Origin: Alcaligenaceae bacterium
Lineage (GTDB): Bacteria; Pseudomonadota; Gammaproteobacteria; Burkholderiales; Burkholderiaceae_B
Assembly (NCBI GenBank): GCA_947380655.1
Contig: CANCRX010000003.1
Coordinates: 29,366 to 93,365, forward strand
Direction of reading: 5' to 3'
Length of the DNA stretch: 64,000 bases
Positions 43,857-52,858 of the stretch are shown one piece after another; positions within the stretch are counted from its first letter, which is position 1; every line of letters begins with the position of its first letter. The notes below the pieces were generated by a model that had not been told where the DNA came from, made no database searches, and saw nothing but the letters and a program-made list of their open reading frames with translations. A program made the translations under genes and the position numbers.

Positions 43857-46070
43857 GTGAAAACAATTCATACTCTGCGCCCACTCGTGGTGCTCTCGAT
43901 CATAGCCGCCTGCGTCACGGCCTCGGCCCAAACGGTTACATCCACAGAAGGCAATCCCCCTGACATCACCACACTAAATCCCATTACCGTCACGGCAGGT
44001 AAAGGTACAGAACTCGAAAGCCTCCCCTTCAGTACGACCGTCATTCCACGAGAAGAAGTGCTCAATAGTCCAGAGCAGCAAACCGATCAGATCATTAATA
44101 AAATCCCTGGTGTTTTTATTAACCAGATCCCTTCGACTTCCCTGCATCCGACTGGCAGCACCTTTAGCATTCGCGGGTTTGGTACCAGCACCAACGTCAA
44201 CACACTGGTGATGGTCGATGGCATCCCTTTCAATGATCCGTTTTTCCGCACGGTGAACTGGGCACGTATTCCGAAGAATTCTATCGATAGCGTTGAGGTG
44301 ATCCGCGGTGGTGGCGCAACAAGTCTCTGGGGTAACTTAGCGATGGGTGGTGTGGTCAATATCGTGACGCGCCCGCCTCAAGACGATAAGTTGAGCGTCT
44401 ACGCCGACTACGGCAGCTACAACACGCTCAACACAGGCTTTTCTGGCGCCTTGTTTAAAACAGACAAAGTATCCATGGGGATTAGCTACGACTATTCCCA
44501 GACACAAGGCTATAACGCTACGCCCGAGCAATATCGCAGCCCCTACATGACCGCGACGGGATCACAGGTTAACAACCTCACGCTCTACACCTTGTTCACA
44601 CCCAGCGCAAACTCCAACTATTACGCAAAACTCAATCTGAATACGACCTCAGAGACCACTGCAACGTGGGAGCCAGCCAGCAACAAGTGGAATAACTACG
44701 TTTTATCTGGTGGTGGTACGACACGCTTTGAAGACAATAGCAGCATCAACTTCAATGCTTGGGGTAGTTTTCAGCAAATGAAAACCACCAATGCAGGTCA
44801 GACGCCAACCTACAATATTTTGACACCAAACATTGGCATACCGTATGTCAGTCAGGATGAAACGGACAATTACCAGAGCTACGGTTTATCAGCTTTTTAT
44901 CAGAAAGATTTTGGTCAGTTCAAAGACGTAAAAATCGGTGTAGATGGCCGAATGATTACCTCAGATGACAACATCAATCAGTTTGCGGCGACCGGGTTTA
45001 ATTCTGCCAATCTGATTAACAAAGGTCAGAATACATTTCAGGGAATTTTTGTAACGGGCACCTACAAATTTAAAGATGCACCGGTGGATATAAACTTCGG
45101 CCTGCGTGAAGACTTTTATCAGGTTAATAATTCCAGCCTGAGCGGCACCATTTATACGCCCGGTAAGGCAGCAGCCCCATTTGGTTCAGGGTTAGCAAGC
45201 AATAGCTACACGAGCTTTGATCCAAGCCTGGGCATTAAATATTATGCCAATGATAATCTCGACTTGCGCGCCGCAATCTACAGGAACTTTGCAGCGCCTG
45301 GCATGAACCAGCTTTATCGAACATTTCTGAGCGGCTCCTCCATCACGATTGCCAATCCTAATCTGGCCCCTCAAACCAACTTCGGTCAGGAGATTGGTTT
45401 TGATTTGAGAACGACACAGAAAGATGCGAGCGTATCTTTCACAGTATTCAATAACAATCTGAGCAACTTTATTGATGGCGCAACGATGTGTACCTCGGTC
45501 GCAACCTGTAATCCGCTGATCGCAGGGACTGGACTCGCTGCGGGTAGCATTACTCAGCTCAGACAAAATGTGAATGCGGGTAGTGCCACACTGCGAGGGT
45601 ATGAAATTCTCACTCAAGCGACCGTGAGTAAAACAGTAAAGCTCAATGTCGGGTTTACACAAACCTGGGCTTACTTGAATAACTCGGATTACGATTCAGG
45701 TAGCAGTCCGGCTGATCCGACCAACGTGCAGTTAGGACAGGTTCCGCCATGGATGGTGAATGCTGGTGTACAGTGGCAGGCAACGTCTGATCTGGTTCTT
45801 TCGGGACAATTGCAATCCTTTCCTGGCTTCTGGAACAACACCGCACATACGCAGCTAAACGATGCGGCCACCCTGGTTAACCTCGGTTTCAGATATCAGG
45901 TTGATAAGAACGTTCAAGTCTATGGCACCATTCAAAACCTGTTCAATACCAATTATCTTGCTCAGGGCATGACCTATACGACGTATCAAGGTAGCACCGT
46001 CAATACCTCTGCGGTACCAAGCATGGGGCCACCACGCTGGTTTACATTGGGTGTCAGGGCAACGTTCTGA
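43857..46070 (+). CDS. TonB-dependent outer-membrane receptor
   Basis: A 737-residue outer-membrane receptor. A signal peptide (from 'MKTIHTLRPLVVLSI' to 'TASAQ') is followed by a TonB-box-like 'LNPITVTAGKG', a plug domain ('FSIRGFGTSTNVNTLVMVDG', 'IDSVEVIRGGGATSLWGN', 'AMGGVVNIVTR') and a C-terminal barrel ending in aromatic 'WFTLGVRATF'. The GTG at 43857 is preferred: GGAA lies 8 nt upstream and the signal peptide then starts at once, whereas the earlier in-frame GTG adds 24 residues before it. It is the last gene of the HoxN-type permease module and ends at a strong terminator. Ligand likely a metal chelate of nickel or cobalt, by context only. Confidence 0.92.
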   Translation: MKTIHTLRPLVVLSIIAACVTASAQTVTSTEGNPPDITTLNPITVTAGKGTELESLPFSTTVIPREEVLNSPEQQTDQIINKIPGVFINQIPSTSLHPTGSTFSIRGFGTSTNVNTLVMVDGIPFNDPFFRTVNWARIPKNSIDSVEVIRGGGATSLWGNLAMGGVVNIVTRPPQDDKLSVYADYGSYNTLNTGFSGALFKTDKVSMGISYDYSQTQGYNATPEQYRSPYMTATGSQVNNLTLYTLFTPSANSNYYAKLNLNTTSETTATWEPASNKWNNYVLSGGGTTRFEDNSSINFNAWGSFQQMKTTNAGQTPTYNILTPNIGIPYVSQDETDNYQSYGLSAFYQKDFGQFKDVKIGVDGRMITSDDNINQFAATGFNSANLINKGQNTFQGIFVTGTYKFKDAPVDINFGLREDFYQVNNSSLSGTIYTPGKAAAPFGSGLASNSYTSFDPSLGIKYYANDNLDLRAAIYRNFAAPGMNQLYRTFLSGSSITIANPNLAPQTNFGQEIGFDLRTTQKDASVSFTVFNNNLSNFIDGATMCTSVATCNPLIAGTGLAAGSITQLRQNVNAGSATLRGYEILTQATVSKTVKLNVGFTQTWAYLNNSDYDSGSSPADPTNVQLGQVPPWMVNAGVQWQATSDLVLSGQLQSFPGFWNNTAHTQLNDAATLVNLGFRYQVDKNVQVYGTIQNLFNTNYLAQGMTYTTYQGSTVNTSAVPSMGPPRWFTLGVRATF

Positions 46071-46086
46071 ACTCCATGTTGTTCAG

Positions 46087-46117
46087 AAAAAGAGCCTCTT
46101 GAAAGAGGCTCTTTTTT
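46087..46117. terminator. Intrinsic terminator
   Basis: AAAAAGAGCCTC (46087-46098) pairs with GAGGCTCTTTTT (46105-46116) around TTGAAA, followed by a T-run. It closes the TonB receptor gene and, on the other strand, the phosphatase gene. The arms are identical to the core of the terminator at 38067-38107. Confidence 0.93.
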
Positions 46118-46136
46118 GGTTCGTTCAATACCTGCG

Positions 46137-46700
46137 TTAAGGACTTGGAAATAACTGATGCGATGCATAGCTTCCATCGGCTTTTACCTTGACCAGCACC
46201 ATATCACCGACATTCACAACTTTGCCCGTGAATGCCTCAATATTTACATGGTGCGTCACAAGTATAAGTGGTGTGGACTGATGCTGTGTCAACTGAGTCG
46301 CAATCATTTTTTGCATTGCTTGAGTTTGAGATTTAGCCAAACTCATATCATCAAAAAAAGATCCTAACGATGATTCAACCGAGACAAAGCCTAAGTTCAG
46401 CAGCCTGGCAGTATCGAGGCAACGACACCACGCACTACTCATTACCTTAGCCACGCTCACGCCTTGAGAACGCAACCAGTTACCGATCAAAACGGATTGC
46501 TTGCGTCCTGAATCACCCAAATTCCTTTGTGTTGCACATTGATCCAGTTTATAGCCTGGCGGATCACCAATACCTGGGGCGTCCGCATGACGCATCAGCA
46601 AGACATGCTGACCATCCTGCAAATCTTGGGCTAAGCCTGCGAAACAAGGAATGGAAACATTAAAGACAAGCAAAACTAAAAGAAACAAAAGTCTAGACAC
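46137..46700 (-). CDS. Exported histidine phosphatase family protein
   Basis: A 187-residue protein with a hydrophobic leader ('MSRLLFLLVLLVFN' to 'PCFAG') and the phosphatase core 'HVLLMRHADAPG' (RHx catalytic motif), 'NLGDSGRKQSVLIGNWL', and the second histidine in 'ILVTHHVNIEAFTG'. Such periplasmic RHG-type enzymes remove phosphate groups from small molecules. The GTG at 46700 is preferred, with GGAG 6 nt upstream; a TTG four codons earlier coincides with that site. It is convergent with the TonB receptor gene over a shared terminator. Substrate unknown. Confidence 0.85.
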   Translation of the reverse strand: MSRLLFLLVLLVFNVSIPCFAGLAQDLQDGQHVLLMRHADAPGIGDPPGYKLDQCATQRNLGDSGRKQSVLIGNWLRSQGVSVAKVMSSAWCRCLDTARLLNLGFVSVESSLGSFFDDMSLAKSQTQAMQKMIATQLTQHQSTPLILVTHHVNIEAFTGKVVNVGDMVLVKVKADGSYASHQLFPSP

Positions 46701-46745
46701 TCTTGGCTCCAAAACTCATCATGATTGATATAAGTTAGCTCAAAA

Positions 46746-47009
46746 TCAAACGCTCATCCCTTTGCGGATCAACGCGTCAACCAATTCATTCATCCCGAGC
46801 TCTCTTGAAAGTGCGAGTTCTCGTAAATCTGAGGCAAGCTGCGCATCGAGTTTGACCGCGAAAGGAATCAGGCCTTTTGCCTGATCCAGCTTTCTCTGCG
46901 CTTTACGATCCAGCACGCCGCCCTGTGCGAAACGATCAGGGGTTCCTGCCTTGTTTAGTTTATCGTCAATTTTGAGGCCTAACTTCTTGTACAGATCCGT
47001 CTTTTTCAT
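46746..47009 (-). CDS. Small protein with ribbon-helix-helix-like C-terminus
   Basis: An 87-residue protein, unrecognised. The C-terminal half 'IPFAVKLDAQLASDLRELA' followed by 'GMNELVDALIRKGMSV' has the strand-helix-helix spacing of RHH DNA-binding proteins, and the N-terminal half is strongly basic (Lys/Arg rich). It may be a DNA-binding regulator, the only candidate in the window, or an antitoxin-like remnant with no toxin gene beside it. It is 36 nt from the phosphatase start and about 80 nt from the fumarase beta-subunit stop, both on the same strand. Confidence 0.65.
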   Translation of the reverse strand: MKKTDLYKKLGLKIDDKLNKAGTPDRFAQGGVLDRKAQRKLDQAKGLIPFAVKLDAQLASDLRELALSRELGMNELVDALIRKGMSV

Positions 47010-47090
47010 ACATATGGCCTTTAGATATAAGCCCTCACTGTACAGCCTATTACGGGATTACCGAAATGAGCGACGGATCACCCTACTGTA

Positions 47091-47654
47091 TTAAGGATTC
47101 AGGAGCTTACGGTACTGCTCGACCTGCTCTTGATATAAATCCCGTCCCGCAGTGTCATTTGTCACCAAAACCGGGAAATTTTCGATCTCCAGCAACTGAA
47201 CCGCTTCAGTTTTAAGATCCTCATAGGCTACAACGCGAGCGCTTTTGATGCATGCAAACAAGGTTGCAGAAATCCCACCAATCGCTGAAAAGCCGACTGC
47301 GGTGTTTTTCTTGCAAGACTCGCGCATGACTTCACCACGATTACCTTTACCAATAGCGGCCTTTACACCGTGATCAAACAACACGGTTGCATAAGGGTCC
47401 ATACGATATGAAGACGTTGGTGCGACCACCCCTATTGCATGACCAGGCTTAGTCGGACCCGGGCCACCATAAAAAACAACAGAACCACTCAGATCAACCG
47501 GCAAAGGCTTATTTTCTTTAAGTAAATCAACAAAGCGTTTATGTGCTGCATCACGTGCCATATAGATCTGTCCTGACAACAAAACCTCATCGCCTACGAC
47601 GAGTTTTTTTAGATCCGCGTCGCGAAGAGGAGTCGTTAAATGATAAGTTGCCAT
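47091..47654 (-). CDS. Class I fumarase/tartrate dehydratase, beta subunit
   Basis: A 187-residue C-terminal-domain subunit of two-chain class I fumarase or L-tartrate dehydratase (TtdB). It has 'LKKLVVGDEVLLSGQIYMA', 'RDAAHKRFVDLL', 'VFYGGPGPTKPG' and 'VGVVAPTSSYRMDPYA', the last two being the substrate-carboxylate site. It pairs with the alpha subunit 9 nt upstream on the same strand. The pair is distinct from the one-chain enzyme at 55078-56577. Tartrate or mesaconate-type substrates are possible alternatives to fumarate. Confidence 0.9.
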   Translation of the reverse strand: MATYHLTTPLRDADLKKLVVGDEVLLSGQIYMARDAAHKRFVDLLKENKPLPVDLSGSVVFYGGPGPTKPGHAIGVVAPTSSYRMDPYATVLFDHGVKAAIGKGNRGEVMRESCKKNTAVGFSAIGGISATLFACIKSARVVAYEDLKTEAVQLLEIENFPVLVTNDTAGRDLYQEQVEQYRKLLNP

Positions 47655-47663
47655 TAATTTCTC

Positions 47664-48506
47664 CTAAATGACAGCAGTCTTGCGACGGGAGGCGTGACAC
47701 TGAATATTGACCGCGACAGGCAGTGCGGTGATATGACAGGCGAAGGTTTCCACCGCTACCCATAACGCGGTACTAATGCCTCCATAGCCTTGTGGACCAA
47801 TCCCCGTTTTATTAATCATTACCAGCAGTTCGGATTCAAGTTGAGCAATGTGCTCATCAGGGTGATGCACGCCTATGTCACGCAAAATAGCCTTTTTCGC
47901 GATCTCTGTGACCTTATCAAAACTTCCACCAATGCCGACACCGACAGTCAACGGCGGGCAAGCACTACCGCCGGCGGCCTCAATCGCAGAGAGAACAAAT
48001 TTTTTAACTCCCTCGGCGCCTTCACCAGGCAATAAAAATTTCATGGTGCTCCAGTTCTCACTGCCACCACCTTTAGGCAAGACAGAAAATTTAATCTGCG
48101 TACCTGGCACGATTTCAGTATGAACCACTGCAGGGGTGTTGTCGTTACTGTTGACGCGCTTGAGTGGATCGGTCACAACCGATTTACGCATATAGCCATC
48201 AGCGTAGCCTTTTCGAACGCCTGCATTGACTGCCTCAAGATAATGACCACCCACAATATGGACATCCTGGCCAATATCTGCATACACAATCGTCAAACCT
48301 GTATCGTGACAATAGGGTACGTTGTTCTCACGGGCGATACGATCGTTATCAATCAGTTTGAGCAGTACGGATTTACCAAAAGGGGAAATCTCTTTTTCAG
48401 CTGCGGTATGAAAACCTTGAACAACATCATCAGGCAACTCATGACAGGCTTCAATACACAGCCGGGCGACTGTATCAACTATTTCGTCTACATGTATTTC
48501 GCGCAT
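47664..48506 (-). CDS. Class I fumarase/tartrate dehydratase, alpha subunit
   Basis: A 280-residue subunit that holds the 4Fe-4S cluster. Cluster cysteines are expected in 'NVPYCHDTGLTIVY', 'GGSACPPLTVGVG' and 'VNIQCHASRRKT', and 'LPKGGGSENWSTMKFLLPG' is the substrate loop. The ATG at 48506 has GAGGGA upstream and matches the family start (MREIHV); a longer in-frame start adds 18 residues. It lies about 60 nt downstream of the TarD-like gene. Because of that neighbour, L-tartrate dehydratase (TtdA) is as likely as fumarase; the two are not separable by motif. Confidence 0.9.
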   Translation of the reverse strand: MREIHVDEIVDTVARLCIEACHELPDDVVQGFHTAAEKEISPFGKSVLLKLIDNDRIARENNVPYCHDTGLTIVYADIGQDVHIVGGHYLEAVNAGVRKGYADGYMRKSVVTDPLKRVNSNDNTPAVVHTEIVPGTQIKFSVLPKGGGSENWSTMKFLLPGEGAEGVKKFVLSAIEAAGGSACPPLTVGVGIGGSFDKVTEIAKKAILRDIGVHHPDEHIAQLESELLVMINKTGIGPQGYGGISTALWVAVETFACHITALPVAVNIQCHASRRKTAVI

Positions 48507-48569
48507 TACATCCCTCGGTTCATTCAGGCTGTTGGTCATCCACAATTGTGGTGGCGACACGTGCGCAGG

Positions 48570-49742
48570 TTATGCGCTAGCCAATAGTTTGACAAACTCA
48601 TTCATTAAATTAGATTTGCGCTCAAAACCAAAGCCTGGCGCATCTGAAACTTTAACGATGCCGTCTTCGATCAAGGCCTCATCAGTAAAACCACCCATTG
48701 GCTGAAAAATATTCGGATAGACTTCACAACCGCCAAGACCTAAGCCTGCAACGACATGCTGACCGATCAATTGACCGCTATGCGGATAGACCTGTTCACG
48801 TGAATAGCCTTGTAGTTCAAGTTGATGAATCATCCTTGCATATTCAGTAATGCCATAACTCAATCCTGGATCCATCTGAAAAATATCCAACCCACGACGC
48901 ATTCCAGCAAAGAGAGCTAAATTTTTTACATCCTGTCGGGAGAATAGATTTTCACCCGTGGCAAGCGCTCCAGCATAGTGTTCACTCAACATGCTGTTAA
49001 GTTCAAAATCCAGAGGATCTCCTGCTTCTTCAAACCAGAGCAAACCATAGTTTTTCATTGCCTGTGCATAATCAATCGCCTGCTTCAGATCAAAACGTCC
49101 GTTCGCATCGACCGCCAAATGACTGCCGGCTCCCGCGACTTTCAGCGCAGCCTCTATCCGTTTCATATCAACGGCCAGTGATGCACCGCCAATTTTCATT
49201 TTGAAACGTGTAAATCCTTTCGCGCGATACTGAGCAATTTCCTGTGTGAGCCCAAGCTCATTCTCACCATCGTAATAATAGCCACCCGCAGCATAAACAG
49301 ACACGCGATTTGAATACCGTGTTCGCTGATAATGTCTCGCAATCAAAGCACTAACGGGCTCATCATTAAGCTTGGCATTCAAATCCCAGATAGCGAGCTC
49401 AATTGCGCTGGCCGCCTGCGCACGATCCCCATGACCACCAGGCTTCTCATTTTGCAAAATGCAGTTGAGAATTTTTTCTGGGCTCAGCAGTTTTCCAGAA
49501 TCATCAAGCAAACTGTCGGGTGATGCATTCATTAATCTAGGAATCATTCGCGAATGAATGATTCCACTTTGCGCATAGCGTCCAATAGAATTAAACGCTA
49601 AGCCCACCAGCGGCACACCATTTTTTAGTTGATCTGTGATGACTGCAACAACTGAAACGGTATGACTTGAAAAATTCACCAACGCATTGGAAATATTTCC
49701 CTGCAGTCTGACTGGCTGTTCAATAATTTTAAGAATTTTCAC
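48570..49742 (-). CDS. Enolase-superfamily dehydratase, D-tartrate dehydratase (TarD)-like
   Basis: A 390-residue member of the enolase superfamily. Blocks that match my memory of Bradyrhizobium TarD include 'GFNSIGRYAQ' in spirit (here 'LAFNSIGRYAQSG'), 'NEKPGGHGDRAQAAS', 'SVYAAGGYYYDG', the KxK lysine region 'FKMKIGGASLAVD', 'AVDANGRFDLKQ', 'GDPLDFELNSML', 'ATGENLFSRQD', and the acid/base His in 'VYPHSGQLIGQH'. Metal ligands are Asp (VDANGR), Glu (WFEEAGDP) and Glu (ATGENLF). TarD dehydrates D-tartrate to oxaloacetate. The start is ATG at 49742, 4 nt after the Bug stop. Closest substrates besides tartrate: other 2,3-dihydroxy or acid-sugar compounds. Confidence 0.82.
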   Translation of the reverse strand: MKILKIIEQPVRLQGNISNALVNFSSHTVSVVAVITDQLKNGVPLVGLAFNSIGRYAQSGIIHSRMIPRLMNASPDSLLDDSGKLLSPEKILNCILQNEKPGGHGDRAQAASAIELAIWDLNAKLNDEPVSALIARHYQRTRYSNRVSVYAAGGYYYDGENELGLTQEIAQYRAKGFTRFKMKIGGASLAVDMKRIEAALKVAGAGSHLAVDANGRFDLKQAIDYAQAMKNYGLLWFEEAGDPLDFELNSMLSEHYAGALATGENLFSRQDVKNLALFAGMRRGLDIFQMDPGLSYGITEYARMIHQLELQGYSREQVYPHSGQLIGQHVVAGLGLGGCEVYPNIFQPMGGFTDEALIEDGIVKVSDAPGFGFERKSNLMNEFVKLLASA

Positions 49743-49746
49743 GAAA

Positions 49747-50709
49747 TTATTCGACTTTTACATTTGAATCGACAACAATTTTTTTCCACTTTGCAACTTC
49801 TGATGCCAGATATTTATTAAATTCTGCAGCATCTCTTGGCTTAGGCAGTGTTAAGGCCTGTTCTTTAAATTTTTCCTGAACTGCTGGCAACTTTAATATT
49901 TCACGGATATTTTTATTCAGGATATTGATCGCTTCAACAGGTGTGCCTTTAGGCGCTACCAGACCAAAAAAAGCCACACTCGCAATTCCTGGATAACCAA
50001 GTTCAGCAAGGGTTGGAATATCCGGAAGATAAGGAGATCTCTCTACATCGATCACAGCCAGAGCCTTCATCTGATTGGCTTTGATCTGAGGCAAAATTGG
50101 CGGCAACGAATCAGACGTAACAGGAATCAAACCACTCATAATTTGCGTTTTGGACTCAGGACTGCCTTTAAATGGTACATGCACCATCGGTACGCCAAAC
50201 TTGATCTTGAGTAGCTCCATCGTCAGATGCTGAGTCGAACCACTTCCCGCTGAAGCATAAGACAGATCTTTTGATTTAGCCTGCTCAATCAATTGCTGGA
50301 TCGACTGTATACCAGACTGATTACTCACTGCGAGAATCTGCGGCGTGGCTGCGGCTTCTGCAATGCCCACAAAATCCTTAAGCGGATCGTACTGAATCGT
50401 ATCAGCATATAACGCAGGTGCAATGGCAAACGGACCCGTACTGGTCATGAGCAAGGTATAGCCATCGTTTTTAGAACGTGCGGCAAGCGCAGTACCTACG
50501 CGCCCACCTGCACCAGGCTTATTTTCAATGACGAAGGCCTGACCAAGACGATTAGAGAGTTCAGTACCAAGCAATCTTGCGATCAGATCACCTGCCTGAC
50601 CCGCAGGAAAAGGAACAACGATCGTGACTGTCGATGTGGGATATGCTGCAAAAGCATACGTCACCCAAGACAAACTAAGTATTGCAATCAAAGCCAGGCG
50701 TTTAAACAT
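49747..50709 (-). CDS. Bug/TctC-family tripartite tricarboxylate receptor
   Basis: A 320-residue receptor with leader 'MFKRLALIAILSLSWVTYAF'. Ligand loops are 'VTIVVPFPAGQAGDLIARLL' (GQAG in place of GGxx), 'IENKPGAGGRVGTALAARS' with 'KNDGYT', and 'HVPFKGSPESKTQIMSG'. It lies 4 nt upstream of the TarD-like gene and 38 nt downstream of a TRAP permease gene, so a single operon may hold receptors of two transporter classes (Bug and TAXI/TRAP). Known C4-dicarboxylate or tartrate scavenging would suit the neighbours, but the ligand is unproven. Confidence 0.92.
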   Translation of the reverse strand: MFKRLALIAILSLSWVTYAFAAYPTSTVTIVVPFPAGQAGDLIARLLGTELSNRLGQAFVIENKPGAGGRVGTALAARSKNDGYTLLMTSTGPFAIAPALYADTIQYDPLKDFVGIAEAAATPQILAVSNQSGIQSIQQLIEQAKSKDLSYASAGSGSTQHLTMELLKIKFGVPMVHVPFKGSPESKTQIMSGLIPVTSDSLPPILPQIKANQMKALAVIDVERSPYLPDIPTLAELGYPGIASVAFFGLVAPKGTPVEAINILNKNIREILKLPAVQEKFKEQALTLPKPRDAAEFNKYLASEVAKWKKIVVDSNVKVE

Positions 50710-50747
50710 TTCAACTCCCTAGTTTAAATTCGAATTGTCTGTGTTTA

Positions 50748-52760
50748 TCAGGCTTGAAGCTTTCGCAACTTTAAATGACGTGCCCACTGCGTGAACAAAA
50801 CCAAAATAAAGCAAATGAAACCTACCAAGTCTGTTGTAACGGAGGGATAAGCGAGTGCCACTCCACCAATAATCATGAGAAAGCGTTCAAACAAATTTGT
50901 TTTTTCTATAAACCAGCCTTGTAAGCCTCCAGCCAGACAAATCACACCAATGATCGCAGTAAACGTTGTCCAAGCGATCTGTAACCAATCCGCCTGCATG
51001 AGGCCTTTCATTGAGCCCATTAATAACAAACCTGTACCTGACTGATCCAGTGTGAACATAAAAGGCACCAGAATCGCGGGAGCAACATATTTCCAGGTTT
51101 GCATGGTGGTTTTATAAGGATCACCTTTGCATATGGCTGCAGCAGCAAACGGCGACAACGCCGTTGGTGGCGAAACCTCCGATAAAACGGCGTAATAAAA
51201 AATAAACATGTGCGCTGCAAAAGCAGGCACGCCCAGGTTAATCAATGCCGGAGCCGCAATGACAGCGCAGATGATGTAGGATGCCGTCACAGGAACAGCT
51301 AGGCCGACTACCCACACCACCAGTCCTGTGTAGATTGTGGTCAACAGCAGAGAACCACCGGCATACTCGATCACAATAGAACTGAATTTCAAACCAAGAC
51401 CCGTTAGCGTGACGGTACCTACAATTAAACCCGCACCCGCGCACGTCACGGCGATTGCCAGAACACCTGTGGTACCCGCAGCAAGAGATTTGACTAGATT
51501 GGTTCGATACAAGCCGCTCCAAAATGGCTCTTTACCCTGCAGCCAGTCGTAGGAAATAATGGCAGTGTCGCGTCGCAACATACTGCTCACTGCCGATACG
51601 ATTGTTGCCCAAAACACTGACATCAGGGGCGAAAAGCCATAGAGCATGAAGACAACAATTGAAATCAGCGAAAAGAAATGAAACCAGTATTTTTTAGTGA
51701 GAGACCATGCACTTTCAGCGAGTTCGAAATGGATATTTTTCATTCCATATTTACGTACATCGATTTCAACCATGACAAACAGACCAAGGTAAAAAAGTAC
51801 CGTTGGAATACACGCCATTAGCAGCACATCTAGATAAGAAATCTTCAGAAAATCAGCAATCAAAAAAGCAGCGGCGCCAAGTACCGGAGGAGATATGATC
51901 GCTCCCAAACCACCCGCAGCCAAGAGGCCACCCGCGGCATTCCGGTCGTACCCGACTTTCTCGAGCATTGGCGCTGCGACGGAGCCCACGGTAACTGTTG
52001 TTGCCACACCCGAACCTGAAGGCCCACCGAGCAGAAAAGATGACATCACAATCGTGCGGCCCACACCTGAGGATTTTCCACCCATCGCTGCAAAAGAAAA
52101 ATCGATGAAGAATTTTCCTGCACCCGTGAATTGCAAAAACGCACCAAAAATCGTAAACAAAATAATCAATGTGGCGGACACATCTACCGCCGTACCAAAA
52201 ATCCCCTCCAGAGTCATATACATGTAGCCAACAAAACGATCAATGTCATAACCTTTATGTGTCCAGGGAGCCGGTAAATAATTTCCAAACAATGCATAAA
52301 GGATAAAGAGCACTGTGACAGACAGCAAAATCATGCCATTCGTGCGTCGGACCGCCTCGAGAATCAACAGGATAAACACAACACCCACGGTTACATCCAT
52401 GTGATTCGGTGCAGTATTTCTATCCGAGAAATCGTCGCCACCACTGAGGATGTAGTAAACAATAAAGATTGCAGCTAGCGCACAGAGTACATCCCACCAC
52501 ATCAGCCGATTTTTAAAATAACCAGAGAGAGGGAAACTTAAGTAAACAAGAAATAAGACCAAACCAACGTGAATAGTACGCAGCTCTTGCGTCGGTACGA
52601 TTTCATACGCCGCATACAGATGGAATATCGACAGGGCAACGGCCACCAGCGTGATGAATACTGCTAGAGGCCCACGATAATCATTTGCGTTACCCTCCTC
52701 TTCCTTGATAAATGCATCGAGCTGTTCTTGCGTGGCATCGGCAACCGAAGACTGTGTCAT
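50748..52760 (-). CDS. TRAP transporter fused permease (TAXI type, 4TM/12TM)
   Basis: A 670-residue inner-membrane protein, length typical of fused DctQ-DctM permeases of TAXI systems. After a hydrophilic, Glu/Asp-rich N-terminus of about 35 residues come many hydrophobic segments. The large-subunit domain has 'GAFLQFTGAGKFFIDFSFAA', 'VGRTIVMSSFLLGGPSGSG', 'GGLGAIISPPVLGAAAFLIA' and 'SEVSPPTALSPFAAAAICKG'. It imports carboxylates using a cation gradient. The ATG at 52760 has GGAAAG upstream; a TTG four codons earlier overlaps that site. It is next to the TAXI binding-protein gene (about 100 nt upstream), its partner. Confidence 0.93.
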   Translation of the reverse strand: MTQSSVADATQEQLDAFIKEEEGNANDYRGPLAVFITLVAVALSIFHLYAAYEIVPTQELRTIHVGLVLFLVYLSFPLSGYFKNRLMWWDVLCALAAIFIVYYILSGGDDFSDRNTAPNHMDVTVGVVFILLILEAVRRTNGMILLSVTVLFILYALFGNYLPAPWTHKGYDIDRFVGYMYMTLEGIFGTAVDVSATLIILFTIFGAFLQFTGAGKFFIDFSFAAMGGKSSGVGRTIVMSSFLLGGPSGSGVATTVTVGSVAAPMLEKVGYDRNAAGGLLAAGGLGAIISPPVLGAAAFLIADFLKISYLDVLLMACIPTVLFYLGLFVMVEIDVRKYGMKNIHFELAESAWSLTKKYWFHFFSLISIVVFMLYGFSPLMSVFWATIVSAVSSMLRRDTAIISYDWLQGKEPFWSGLYRTNLVKSLAAGTTGVLAIAVTCAGAGLIVGTVTLTGLGLKFSSIVIEYAGGSLLLTTIYTGLVVWVVGLAVPVTASYIICAVIAAPALINLGVPAFAAHMFIFYYAVLSEVSPPTALSPFAAAAICKGDPYKTTMQTWKYVAPAILVPFMFTLDQSGTGLLLMGSMKGLMQADWLQIAWTTFTAIIGVICLAGGLQGWFIEKTNLFERFLMIIGGVALAYPSVTTDLVGFICFILVLFTQWARHLKLRKLQA

Positions 52761-52858
52761 TTCACTTTCCAATTAAAAATCGAGCACACTTGCGTGTGCT
52801 CAGAACTAGCAATCGAATTTTTCAAGTAATCCGTATCAACTGAAATACGCCGCGGTGT

